64,000 nt of DNA from an uncultured Bacteroidales bacterium (GTDB taxonomy: Bacteria; Bacteroidota; Bacteroidia; Bacteroidales; Muribaculaceae), in contig CADAZN010000004.1 in NCBI GenBank assembly GCA_902792435.1, positions 1-64,000 on the forward strand. The letters are read 5' to 3'. How positions within the stretch are numbered: position 1 is the stretch's first letter; the number at the start of each line of letters is the position of its first letter. The notes beneath the pieces were generated by a model. The model had not been told where the DNA came from. It ran no database searches and saw nothing but the letters and a program-made list of their open reading frames with translations. This document shows positions 34,295-42,961 of the stretch, in pieces. The translations under genes were made by a program, and so were the position numbers.

Positions 34295-35098
34295 TTACTC
34301 TTGAGTGATGCGAGTGCGATTGTAGCCGTGCTTGAGTCGGTATTTGCGCACGTCGGCAAAGAGATCGGTTGCGTAAACGAAGTTGTTGAGATTATCGTTG
34401 TCGACATTGTAAATCTCGTCTTTGTTGCCAACCCATCCCACGTGGCCCTTGTAGATGAAGACGATGTTCTCGCCAATTCCCATCACCGAGTTCATGTCGT
34501 GGGTGTTGATGATGGTGGTGATGCCAAACTCGTGGGTGATGTCGTAGAGCAACTCATCAATCACAATTGACGTCTTGGGGTCGAGGCCCGAGTTGGGCTC
34601 ATCGCAGAAGAGGTATTTGGGATTCAACGCGATGGCGCGTGCAATGGCGGCGCGCTTCTGCATACCACCACTGAGCTCGCTGGGATACTTGTTCTCGCTA
34701 CCGGTGAGATTCACACGGTCAATGCAGAATTGAGCGCGCTCCACTTGCTCGGCATGACTCATCTTGGAGAACATCTTCAATGGGAAAATGACGTTGCCCA
34801 TCACAGTCTCGCTGTCGAAAAGTGCCGAACCCTGGAACAGCATACCAATCTCCTTGCGAAGTTCCTTCATCTGCTTGTCTTCAAGCTTGGTGATGTCGCG
34901 GCCATCGTAGAGTATCTCGCCACTATCGGGCTTGAAAAGGCCCACCAGGTTCTTGACCAGCACAGTCTTACCCGAGCCGCTCTGGCCAATTATCAGGTTG
35001 ACCTTGCCGTCATAGAACTTGGCATTGATTCCAAAGAGAATCTGCCGGCGCTCATCACCATCCATGAACGATTTCTCAACATTCTTTACTTCAATCAT
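34295..35098 (-). CDS. mlaF: Phospholipid/MCE-type ABC transporter ATPase
   Basis: A 267-residue ABC ATPase: Walker A GQSGSGKT, Q-loop FQGSALFDSETV, signature LSGGMQKRAAIARAIA, Walker B LFCDEPNSGLD and switch His in INTHD. The SALFDSETV segment is typical of MlaF-type ATPases that drive lipid movement between the membranes. It follows mlaE by 12 bp. Confidence 0.88.
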   Translation of the reverse strand: MIEVKNVEKSFMDGDERRQILFGINAKFYDGKVNLIIGQSGSGKTVLVKNLVGLFKPDSGEILYDGRDITKLEDKQMKELRKEIGMLFQGSALFDSETVMGNVIFPLKMFSKMSHAEQVERAQFCIDRVNLTGSENKYPSELSGGMQKRAAIARAIALNPKYLFCDEPNSGLDPKTSIVIDELLYDITHEFGITTIINTHDMNSVMGIGENIVFIYKGHVGWVGNKDEIYNVDNDNLNNFVYATDLFADVRKYRLKHGYNRTRITQE

Positions 35099-35110
35099 AG
35101 TCGTGTTGCT

Positions 35111-35860
35111 TTACATCATTAATAACTTGGTCAGGAGCACGTCGGTGAGCAGAATCATGATGTTGCTCATCACCACGGCATCGGTACTGGCCTTGCCCAC
35201 CTCGATTGAGCCGCCCTTGACGGTGTAGCCGTAGAACGCCGAGATGCTCGAGATGATGAAGGCGAAGAACAGCGACTTGATGAGCGCAAACCACACATAC
35301 CACTCAATGAAGAGCGTCTGTATGCCATAGACATAGGTATCGGTATCGATGATTCCCGTTATCACGCAAATCATATAACCTCCAAAGAGGCTCGTTGCCA
35401 TACAAATAATCACCAAGAAAGGCATAATGGTGACCAAACCTGCAATTTTGGGCATTATGAGGTAGTTGGCACTATTGATGCCCATGATGTCGAGCGCATC
35501 AATTTGCTCGGTAACTCGCATTGTGCCTATCTCGCTGGCGATGTTACTGCCAATCTTTCCCGAGAGGATAAGACACAGGATTGACGACGAGAACTCGAGC
35601 AGGATAATCTCGCGCGTGGTCAAGCCCACGGTGTAACGCGGCAACAACGGGTTGCTGATGTTGAGCTTGATGAGCAGCGTGCACAACGCACCAATGAACA
35701 GCGACACAATCAAGATCAAAGGAACGGAGTCGATGCCCAGTTTATATATCTCACCCATGTATCGCTTGAAGAATTCACGCCACTTGTCGGGAATTCCAAT
35801 GCTGCGCCACATGAGCATGCAGTAAGAGCCTAATTTATCTAAAGAGCTAGTCAATGCCAT
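35111..35860 (-). CDS. mlaE: Phospholipid/MCE-type ABC transporter permease
   Basis: A 249-residue integral membrane protein of the MlaE family with five or so membrane segments and landmarks GLTTREIILLEFSSSILCLILSGKIGSNIASEIGTMRVTEQIDAL (positions about 85-130). The frame is open to 35899, but a TAAATTTG promoter box at 35904-35897 puts the start of transcription near 35890, so the ATG at 35860 is the right start. With MlaF it moves phospholipids. No MCE-domain (MlaD) gene is in the window. Confidence 0.88.
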   Translation of the reverse strand: MALTSSLDKLGSYCMLMWRSIGIPDKWREFFKRYMGEIYKLGIDSVPLILIVSLFIGALCTLLIKLNISNPLLPRYTVGLTTREIILLEFSSSILCLILSGKIGSNIASEIGTMRVTEQIDALDIMGINSANYLIMPKIAGLVTIMPFLVIICMATSLFGGYMICVITGIIDTDTYVYGIQTLFIEWYVWFALIKSLFFAFIISSISAFYGYTVKGGSIEVGKASTDAVVMSNIMILLTDVLLTKLLMM

Positions 35861-35896
35861 ATTTGTCGTTTTTATTCCATTTTTAGAAATAACTTG

Positions 35897-35904
35897 CAAA
35901 TTTA
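35897..35904 (-). promoter_or_regulatory. -7 box of mlaE-mlaF promoter
   Basis: TAAATTTG on the minus strand; the -33 element is weak. It decides the mlaE start codon. Confidence 0.45.
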
Positions 35905-35950
35905 GAAAAAACTTTTCATTAAAACACCCAATCAGTGAGTTTTTCGTGAT

Positions 35951-36700
35951 TTAAGGGGCGAGTTTCTGTTGCAGGCGCTCGGGGGCGTTGGTGGTGATAA
36001 AGTCGACGCCGTAGTTGATGCACCACTCCATGTCGCGGTCGCTATTGACGGTCCACACATTCACCTTCATGCCAAGCGAGTGCGCCTCGTCAATCCACTG
36101 CGGATGCTCACGCATCACCTTGATGCTGTAGTCGATACCTGCCATGTCAATCTCGGCAAGTTGCGCTGGTGAGAGTTCACCGTTAAGATAATAGACAGGA
36201 GTTCCGAGGGGCGCCATTTCTTTTAGATTTTTCATTCCGGCATAGGAGAAAGTGATGTACTCTACCCTATCCTCCAAGCCTTTGTCCTTAACCATCTTCA
36301 CGATTCTGCGAGCAGCTTCTTTCTCTTGCTCCTTGTTTTTGTGAGGTTTCATCTCGACGATGAGACGAGTGGTGAGGCGCTTTCCGCATTCCAACATCTG
36401 GTCGAGCGTGGGCAGCGGCTCGCCGTTCTTGAGGCGCATGTCCTTGAGTTGCTTCCACTTAGCAGTCTCGATGGTAACTCCTTGATAGGAAGCATCGTGG
36501 TTGACCACCAGCACACCATCGGCCGTCATCCACACGTCAAATTCCGAGCCCCACGCCCCTATCGAGTCGGCCTTAACCAGTGAACGAATCGAATTCTGCG
36601 CTGAGCCCTCGGTGTCCCAATATCCACGGTGGCAAATCACTTCCTGCGCCCCCACCGTGAGTGCCATGACTGCCATGGCCATTAACCAGAACTTTCTCAT
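35951..36700 (-). CDS. Glycerophosphodiester phosphodiesterase family protein
   Basis: A 249-residue exported enzyme (signal peptide ending VGAQE). GDPD motifs are present: CHRGYWDTEGSAQNS (HRG), GSEFDVWMTADGVLVVNHD, IVEMKPHK, and the C-terminal VNVWTVNSDRDM. It would hydrolyse glycerophosphodiesters to glycerol-3-phosphate and an alcohol in the periplasm. The start overlaps the end of the CPBP gene by 4 bp, so the two are coupled. Confidence 0.88.
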   Translation of the reverse strand: MRKFWLMAMAVMALTVGAQEVICHRGYWDTEGSAQNSIRSLVKADSIGAWGSEFDVWMTADGVLVVNHDASYQGVTIETAKWKQLKDMRLKNGEPLPTLDQMLECGKRLTTRLIVEMKPHKNKEQEKEAARRIVKMVKDKGLEDRVEYITFSYAGMKNLKEMAPLGTPVYYLNGELSPAQLAEIDMAGIDYSIKVMREHPQWIDEAHSLGMKVNVWTVNSDRDMEWCINYGVDFITTNAPERLQQKLAP

Positions 36701-37584
36701 ACTTCTTGATTATTCTTTTTTCTCATAAATAGCCAAATAACAACCATAGTTGCAAGCGCACTACCTACCGCGAGCAATGGCTGTTGACCTTTCTCGGGGA
36801 CGCCCAAAGTTTCAATTAGATTGTCTTCGATATAGTGGTTGTTGGCAAGGAATGTGAATACCACGACGAGGCCATTGTTCAAAGAATGGGCTATAATGGG
36901 AGTCCACACCTCACCGCTCCAAAGCATCACATAGCCAAACCAAGCACCAAGTAGCAGTCGGGGCACAAAACCAAAGAACTGCAAGTGAATGCCACTGAAT
37001 ATCAATGCCACAACCCACACAGCAACATGGCGTTGCACCTTGCTAAAGTGCATCGAGCCAAGCATCCCAGCGCGGAAGAAAAGTTCCTCGCCCATGCCAG
37101 TGAGAATGCCAATCAGCAGGAACCTCAGCAACATGCCGCCCCAAGTCTTGGTTGTGAGTAGGTCGCTAGTAACTCCTTGTGCCGAATCTTCCATCTCACG
37201 CAACATGTCCTCAAGACCACGCAACTCATGAGGTAGATGTAATCCCTGGTTCCACTCCACAATGTAATTCATAGCAGGCAATGCCACAATGTAGACGAGC
37301 ACAATGAGTGCAATCGACTTGAATGTGGGGGCCTTATTCATCCACAACGTCTGCACCACTGGTCTTTTCTCGGTATAGCGACATATCAAAGCAAGTATTA
37401 CCACTGGAGCCATGAAAATAAGCAAATTCTGCAATGCGATCATGGTCAACTGCGCATTCATACTTGTATAACGGCCACCAAAAGCCACCAATGTAACAAG
37501 TGCCACTACAATGAGCATCATCATCGCGAAGGCCGCAAGCAGTAAAAACTTGACAAACCAAGACATCTGTTTCACGTTTTCCAT
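36697..37584 (-). CDS. CPBP-family intramembrane glutamic protease
   Basis: A 295-residue polytopic membrane protein with about eight hydrophobic segments. The CPBP/Abi motifs are clear: GEELFFRAG (EExxxR), and later SGIHLQFFGFVPRLLLGAWFG and PIIAHSLNN. The frame extends upstream to 37710, but the TATTTTTG box at 37613-37606 shows that the ATG at 37584 is the start. The family includes prenyl-protein processing enzymes and bacteriocin self-immunity proteins; the substrate is unknown. Confidence 0.85.
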   Translation of the reverse strand: MENVKQMSWFVKFLLLAAFAMMMLIVVALVTLVAFGGRYTSMNAQLTMIALQNLLIFMAPVVILALICRYTEKRPVVQTLWMNKAPTFKSIALIVLVYIVALPAMNYIVEWNQGLHLPHELRGLEDMLREMEDSAQGVTSDLLTTKTWGGMLLRFLLIGILTGMGEELFFRAGMLGSMHFSKVQRHVAVWVVALIFSGIHLQFFGFVPRLLLGAWFGYVMLWSGEVWTPIIAHSLNNGLVVVFTFLANNHYIEDNLIETLGVPEKGQQPLLAVGSALATMVVIWLFMRKKNNQEV

Positions 37585-37605
37585 AATAAAAATATTAATT
37601 GCTTG

Positions 37606-37613
37606 CAAAAATA
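37606..37613 (-). promoter_or_regulatory. -7 box for the CPBP-GDPD operon
   Basis: TATTTTTG on the minus strand, 22 bp before the ATG at 37584. Confidence 0.45.
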
Positions 37614-37654
37614 ACATTTTCTTGAAAAAAAATTGGAAAAAACATGCAGTAAAA

Positions 37655-37687
37655 TTGTGACCACTGCGTTTATAATATGTAATTTTG
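37655..37687 (+). promoter_or_regulatory. Promoter of the DUF4251 gene
   Basis: TTG (37655-37657) and TAATTTTG (37680-37687) are 22 bp apart. It is divergent from the CPBP promoter and moves the start codon to 37718. Confidence 0.5.
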
Positions 37688-37717
37688 CAACAAATCATCC
37701 CAAAAACCATTTTTGTT

Positions 37718-38329
37718 ATGAAGAACTATAATTTCATATTACCACTGCTTTTAGCGGTATTGCTTGGAGTGCCATCGGTGGGAATGGCACAAGACTATGA
37801 CGACATTTATGTGATAGAGAAAAATACACCCATCCCTGCCAACGAGACAAAGAAAGAGCGCAAAGAGCGCATCAACAAGGATCATGAGATTGTGGATTCC
37901 ATTTTCCACCTCAAGGCCATTGACGCCATCGAGGATGGATACTTTGTGCTGCAGGCAACTCAAGTGAGGAACAGCTACGGCAGCTATGCTATGGGCCTCA
38001 ACGACAACTCCAACTTCCTGCTCATGCAGGGCGACAAGGGCATTTTCCAGGTTGCTTATAACGTCATCAGCGCAGGAGCTAACGGGCTGGGAGGCGTCAC
38101 GCTGCACGGCCGCATCAGCAACATGAAAGCCAAGCAGGACAAGAAAGGCAACATGATTGTCACCTTCAACATGATAGGTCGATCAATGAACGCCTACGTC
38201 ACCCTCACCCTCTTCAAGGGAAGCGACCAAGCCATGGCAATGATTGACCCGACACTAGGAAGAGGACAAATCACGTTGCGCGGGCGACTCGTCCCCTACC
38301 GCAACGACGACATCGCCATTGATCCTTAA
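37718..38329 (+). CDS. DUF4251 family exported protein
   Basis: A 203-residue protein with a signal peptide (cleavage near GMAQD). The mature domain has the DUF4251 pattern: an early acidic region, FVLQATQVRNSYG, SNFLLMQGDKGIFQVA, GANGLGGVTLHGRISNMKAKQDKKGN and ITLRGRLVPY. The family is Bacteroidota-specific, with a beta-rich fold and unknown function. A terminator follows. Confidence 0.8.
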   Translation: MKNYNFILPLLLAVLLGVPSVGMAQDYDDIYVIEKNTPIPANETKKERKERINKDHEIVDSIFHLKAIDAIEDGYFVLQATQVRNSYGSYAMGLNDNSNFLLMQGDKGIFQVAYNVISAGANGLGGVTLHGRISNMKAKQDKKGNMIVTFNMIGRSMNAYVTLTLFKGSDQAMAMIDPTLGRGQITLRGRLVPYRNDDIAIDP

Positions 38330-38358
38330 ACAGCAAGACACACATTTCCACTATATTT

Positions 38359-38393
38359 CACGCCTAAAGCCAAGCGCTGTGGGCGTGTTTTTT
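38359..38393 (+). terminator. Rho-independent terminator
   Basis: CACGCC (38359-38364) pairs with GGCGTG (38382-38387), followed by a run of six Ts. Confidence 0.65.
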
Positions 38394-38457
38394 ATGTATT
38401 TAAACATAAAAGCGCAAATTTGGCTCCCGTTATTCTAGAAATTGGCAAAAATATAAT

Positions 38458-38465
38458 TAACTTTG
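38458..38465 (+). promoter_or_regulatory. -7 box of rlmN promoter
   Basis: TAACTTTG, 39 bp before the ATG at 38505. No well-spaced -33 is present. Confidence 0.4.
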
Positions 38466-38504
38466 CACGTTCTTATTTAAAAATGACCAAAATAGCTAGA
38501 AGTG

Positions 38505-39587
38505 ATGGAAACCAAGAGCAAGAAACTCAAACCGCTAGCAGGAATGAACCTGCAGGAACTGCGTGAAGTGACAGCCGGGCTGGGAATGCCAAAGTTTGTG
38601 GCAACGCAACTCGCCGAGTGGATATATGGCAAGCGAGTTCACTCGCTGGAGGAGATGCGCAACATTTCCCGAGCTAATCAGGAGCTGCTCTCGCAGCAGT
38701 ACTGCGTTGGGCTCTATGCGCCACAAAGCGCGCAGACGAGCGAGGACGGCACAGTCAAATACCTCTTTGACGCTGGCGGCGACAAAGCCGTTGAGAGCGT
38801 CTTTATTCCCGAGGACGACCGCGCCACTCTGTGCATCTCGTCGCAGAAAGGCTGCCGCATGAATTGCTACTTCTGCATGACGGGCCGCCAAGGTTTCCAC
38901 GGCAACCTCACCGCCAACCAAATCATCAACCAAGTGCTCAGCGTTCCACAGAGCCAGGAATTGACCAACGTGGTGTTCATGGGAATGGGTGAGCCACTCG
39001 ACAACCTCGACAACGTGCTCAAAGTAATCGAGATACTCACAGCTCCCTGGGGCCTCGCTTGGAGCCCCAAGCGCATCACTGTGTCGACCGTGGGCGTGAA
39101 AAACGCCCTCAAGGTGCTGTGCGAGACAACTAACGTGCACATCGCCGTGAGCGTTCACAACGCGATTGAGGATGAGCGCAGCCAGCTGATGCCCATCGAG
39201 AACGCATACCACATCAAGGAAGTGATGGAGCTGCTTGGTAAGTATGACTTCGCTCACCAGCGCCGCCTATCGGTGGAATATATCATGTGGCAATGGTTCA
39301 ACGACGACATCAAGCACGCCGAGGCGCTGCGCGAAATCCTGCCCAATGAGCACGTGCGCGTCAACCTGATTCGCTATCACATGATACCCGGTGCCGCCAA
39401 GCTCCGCACCTCGAGCGACGAGCGTATGGCCTACTTCCGCGACTACCTTAACAGCAAGGGTATCACCTGCACCATCAGGCGCAGCCGTGGCGAGGACATA
39501 GCCGCCGCCTGCGGCATGCTAGCCGGCAAAGTTAAAGAAGCCGAGAAAGACGACGACAAGAAAACTAAAAAGAAATCACAACAATAA
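38505..39587 (+). CDS. rlmN: Dual-specificity 23S rRNA/tRNA adenine-C2 methyltransferase
   Basis: A 360-residue radical SAM enzyme. The cluster motif is CRMNCYFC, the GMGEPLDNLDNV loop binds SAM, and the C-terminal methyl-carrying Cys is in AAACGML. It methylates A2503 of 23S rRNA and A37 of some tRNAs. A GTG just before the ATG is in frame, but the ATG is preferred. The C-terminus ends in a Lys-rich tail. The propeller gene follows 16 bp later. Confidence 0.95.
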   Translation: METKSKKLKPLAGMNLQELREVTAGLGMPKFVATQLAEWIYGKRVHSLEEMRNISRANQELLSQQYCVGLYAPQSAQTSEDGTVKYLFDAGGDKAVESVFIPEDDRATLCISSQKGCRMNCYFCMTGRQGFHGNLTANQIINQVLSVPQSQELTNVVFMGMGEPLDNLDNVLKVIEILTAPWGLAWSPKRITVSTVGVKNALKVLCETTNVHIAVSVHNAIEDERSQLMPIENAYHIKEVMELLGKYDFAHQRRLSVEYIMWQWFNDDIKHAEALREILPNEHVRVNLIRYHMIPGAAKLRTSSDERMAYFRDYLNSKGITCTIRRSRGEDIAAACGMLAGKVKEAEKDDDKKTKKKSQQ

Positions 39588-39603
39588 AAACTATAACACT
39601 ACA

Positions 39604-41100
39604 ATGAAACTGCGCAAAATCATTCTCGCCGCTGCTGCTATCATAGCAAGCAACGTTCTCGCCCAGAGTATAGTGCACCCCAAGGTGGGAGAAACAGCGA
39701 AATCGGACGATGGTAAACTCACTCTCACTCTAGTTGCCAAGAAGCAAAACTACAGTGTTGCCATGAAGGACAGCCACGACCCAGACATCAACTCACCCAA
39801 GTCGGTGAACGTGTCGCCCGATGGCAAGAAATTCTATGTCAACTCCCTTGAGGGAGGAAAGACTGTGGTGTATGAAATGGGAAGCAACAAAAAGCTCAAA
39901 ACCATAAGCCACAACTTCACCGATGAAGGTTCCAAACACCTGTGGGCTCCATCGAGCGGCCTCTTCAAGTGGCATAAACAGTGGACCAAGCCTAACACCT
40001 TCATGGGCAAGCCCGTTGAGGCCACTTTCTCGCATGGTGGCCGCTACCTGTGGGTGCCTTATTACCGACGCACCTACGACTACAATGCCGTGGAGCCATC
40101 GGCAATGGCAATTATCGACACCAAAAAAGACGAGATTGTCAAACTCATGGAAACTGGTCCGCTGCCCAAAATGGTTAAGACCTCGCATGACGGAAAAACG
40201 CTTGCCGTTACCCATTGGGGAAACAACACCGTGGGACTGATTGACATAAGCAGCACCAATCCCAACGATTGGCATTACACCAAAATTCTGGTAGTTGACT
40301 ATGAGCTACCTCTAAACTTTGGGAACCGCCACGTAGACCGTGACTCCGAGAGCGGATATTGCCTGCGTGGAACAGTGTTCACCCCCGATGACCAATACCT
40401 CATCATTTGCTGCATGGGAGGAGCTGGTGGCCTTGCTGTTATCGACGTCAAGAACCAAGAGTACTTGGGACGTATGCAGGGCATGATGCACAACGTGCGC
40501 CACATCCTGCTCAACGACGGCTATATCTACCTGAGCATCAACAGCGCTGGTGTGGTTCAACGCATCAAGCTCGACACCTTTATGGAAGCCGCCAAGCAAA
40601 TGACCAACAAGAAAGGCAGCATCAGCGGATGGGAGAACTGCAAGGTGGGAATTGGCGCTCGCACTATCGAGATTTCGCCAAGCGGAAAATATATCTTCGC
40701 TGCTTGCAACAATGCCAGCCGCCTGTGTGTGGTTGACACCCGCACCATGAAGATGATAGCCCAAATTCCTGTTGACTCCTACCCTGTGGGACTTGACATA
40801 AGCAATGACGGCCAATATGTGCTCGTCACATCACAAGGCCGAAAAGGTGGTGGCGGTAACGCTGTCAACATCTACAAGGTTGACTATCCAGAGCCCGAGC
40901 CCGTAATCAAAGAGCCTCAACCCGAGGAGCCCGACAGCACTAAAGCTGCAGCTGCCCAAGAGAAAGGCGGCACCAACTCAACCAACCAAATCATGAATTG
41001 GCTGGGCACCACTACAGGCAAGGTCACAGCAGGTGCCCTCGCCGCTGTGCTCATCGCTGCCATTGCAGTGCCCGTTTCGATGAAGAGAAAGAAAAAATAA
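39604..41100 (+). CDS. Exported YncE-like beta-propeller with C-terminal membrane anchor (copy 1)
   Basis: A 498-residue protein with a signal peptide (NVLAQS). Seven-bladed propeller repeats follow (SPKSVNVSPDGKKFYVNSLEG, KTSHDGKTLAVTHWGNNTVGLIDI, ISPSGKYIFAACNNASRLCVVDT, DISNDGQYVLVTSQG), then a Pro/Glu-rich linker and a final membrane segment with a Lys/Arg end (VTAGALAAVLIAAIAVPVSM-KRKKK). It is anchored in the inner membrane with the propeller in the periplasm. YncE-type propellers bind partners or nucleic acid; no function is known here. The next gene is a paralogue. Confidence 0.8.
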   Translation: MKLRKIILAAAAIIASNVLAQSIVHPKVGETAKSDDGKLTLTLVAKKQNYSVAMKDSHDPDINSPKSVNVSPDGKKFYVNSLEGGKTVVYEMGSNKKLKTISHNFTDEGSKHLWAPSSGLFKWHKQWTKPNTFMGKPVEATFSHGGRYLWVPYYRRTYDYNAVEPSAMAIIDTKKDEIVKLMETGPLPKMVKTSHDGKTLAVTHWGNNTVGLIDISSTNPNDWHYTKILVVDYELPLNFGNRHVDRDSESGYCLRGTVFTPDDQYLIICCMGGAGGLAVIDVKNQEYLGRMQGMMHNVRHILLNDGYIYLSINSAGVVQRIKLDTFMEAAKQMTNKKGSISGWENCKVGIGARTIEISPSGKYIFAACNNASRLCVVDTRTMKMIAQIPVDSYPVGLDISNDGQYVLVTSQGRKGGGGNAVNIYKVDYPEPEPVIKEPQPEEPDSTKAAAAQEKGGTNSTNQIMNWLGTTTGKVTAGALAAVLIAAIAVPVSMKRKKK

Positions 41101-41113
41101 AACCCATTCTAAC

Positions 41114-42631
41114 ATGAGGACTAAATCATTAATAGCCCTTGTTGCGGCAATATTGGCCACAAGCCTCACTTGCAACGCAGTAGTGCACCCCAACATAGGT
41201 GATGTGACAACATCGACCGACGGGAAGCTCAAAATAACATTCGCCGGCAGGATACAGAATTTCAGCCCATCAATGACCGAGAGTTATGACACCGACATCA
41301 ACTCTCCCAAGTCGGCCAACATCACTCCCGATGGAAAGAAATACTATATCAACTCGCTGGAAGGCCGAGTTACCATTGCCTATGACATGGCAACCAACAA
41401 GAAACTCAAAACCATCCATCACGACTTCACCGACGAGAACTCCAAGCACCTGTGGGCTCCATCGAGCGGCCTCTTCAAGTGGCACAAGCAATGGGAGAAG
41501 CCTAACACCTTCATGGGAAAGCCCGTTGAGGGCGCTTTCTCGCATGGTGGACGCTACTTGTGGGTGCCCTACTTTCGCCGCACCTTCGACCTCAACGCCA
41601 TTGAGCCATCGGCAATGGCGGTGATTGACACACGCTGTGACTCAATCATTCGCCTTTTTGAAACAGGTCCATTGCCAAAGATGCTCGCCACCTCACACGA
41701 CAGCAAGACGCTGGCTGTAACCCACTGGGGCGACAACACCATTGGATTAATCGATATCTCAAGCAACAATCCCAAAGACTGGCATTACACCAAGATGCTC
41801 GTTGTGGACTATATCCTGCCACTGAACTTTGGCACCAGCAAGAAAATCAACCGCAACAACCACAGCGGCTATTGCCTGCGAGGCACAGCATTCACGCCCG
41901 ATGACAAGTATATCATTGTGTGCTGCATGGGTGGTAGCGGTGGACTGGCTGTTATCGATGCACAAAAACAGGAATATTTGGGACGCATCACGGGCATGAT
42001 GTCAAATGTGCGACACATTCTCATTAGAGACGGATACATCTATTTGAGCGTGAATGCTGCAGGATATGTGCAACGCATCAAGTTTGATGAATTCATGAAT
42101 GTGGCAAAAAATATGACCAACCAAAAAGGCAGCATCAGCGGATGGGAGAACTGCAAAGTGGGTGCAGGCGCTCGTACCATCGAGTTCTCGCCAAGCGGAA
42201 AATATATCTTTGCCGCATGCAATGACGCCAGTTGCGTGAGCGTGATTGACACTCGCACCATGAAGAAAATTGCTGACGTACCTGCCGACTCCTATCCTGT
42301 GGGACTTGATGTGAGCAACGATGGTAAGACAGTGATTATCACATCACAAGAACACACCACTAACGGACATGACTACGGAGGCCAGGCAGTCGACATCTTC
42401 CACATTGAATATGCTGAGCCCGAGCCAGTAATTCCTGCCCCCAAGACGGCAGACAGCGACAGCGCGACTGTTGCAGCCAAAGAGAATGGAAACGGGAATG
42501 CCTCATCGAGCAACGCCATCATGAATTGGCTTAGTACGACAACAGGCAAAGTCACAGCAGGAGCCCTCGCCGCAGTGCTCATCGCCGCCATTGCAGTTCC
42601 TGTTTCGATGAGAAGAAAGAATAAGAAATAA
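41114..42631 (+). CDS. Exported YncE-like beta-propeller with C-terminal membrane anchor (copy 2)
   Basis: A 505-residue paralogue of the preceding gene, starting 14 bp after it. The same order is seen: signal peptide (LTCNAVV), propeller with near-identical blades (SSGLFKWHKQW, NTFMGKPVEGAFSHGGRYLWVPYFRR, QKGSISGWENCKVGAGARTIEFSPSGKYIFAAC), linker and final membrane segment with RRKNKK. By eye well over half the residues are identical to copy 1, so this is a tandem duplication retained as two full-length genes. Confidence 0.8.
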   Translation: MRTKSLIALVAAILATSLTCNAVVHPNIGDVTTSTDGKLKITFAGRIQNFSPSMTESYDTDINSPKSANITPDGKKYYINSLEGRVTIAYDMATNKKLKTIHHDFTDENSKHLWAPSSGLFKWHKQWEKPNTFMGKPVEGAFSHGGRYLWVPYFRRTFDLNAIEPSAMAVIDTRCDSIIRLFETGPLPKMLATSHDSKTLAVTHWGDNTIGLIDISSNNPKDWHYTKMLVVDYILPLNFGTSKKINRNNHSGYCLRGTAFTPDDKYIIVCCMGGSGGLAVIDAQKQEYLGRITGMMSNVRHILIRDGYIYLSVNAAGYVQRIKFDEFMNVAKNMTNQKGSISGWENCKVGAGARTIEFSPSGKYIFAACNDASCVSVIDTRTMKKIADVPADSYPVGLDVSNDGKTVIITSQEHTTNGHDYGGQAVDIFHIEYAEPEPVIPAPKTADSDSATVAAKENGNGNASSSNAIMNWLSTTTGKVTAGALAAVLIAAIAVPVSMRRKNKK

Positions 42632-42720
42632 TTCCTTTTCCAATAATTTAATATCTGCCCCATGATTATTGCCCTTTAAAGCCTTACTCCTTTAGAGGGG
42701 GGAGCTGACAAGACTTTAAC

Positions 42721-42904
42721 ATAAAGAGGGTGTGTCAAAATAGAGGAGTCACGCTACGCGTGAGAAATCATTCAAATTGTTCCAAATCTAACAAATAATT
42801 AATTTTCTTGAAACCAATAAATTAAATAATGTTTGATTTGTGATGATTTGTTAGATTTCTGCGCGAAGCGCACTAAACCAGAATTTTGACACACCTCCTT
42901 TTAT
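42721..42904. mobile_element. MITE-like non-coding inverted-repeat element
   Basis: The ends are near-perfect inverted repeats: GAGGGTGTGTCAAAAT (42726-42741) against ATTTTGACACACCTCC (42883-42898), extending outwards through ATAAA/TTTTAT. Inside is a 13-bp perfect inverted repeat AAATCTAACAAAT/ATTTGTTAGATTT and GC-rich short palindromes. There is no ORF. It occupies the gap between the propeller gene and the PglF-like gene. A related GAGGGTGTG end is seen at 28047. Confidence 0.55.
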
Positions 42905-42961
42905 CTTGTTAATCAAGAACTTTTTCAAACAAATAATCGACCGTGTCGACAAAATCTAAAA

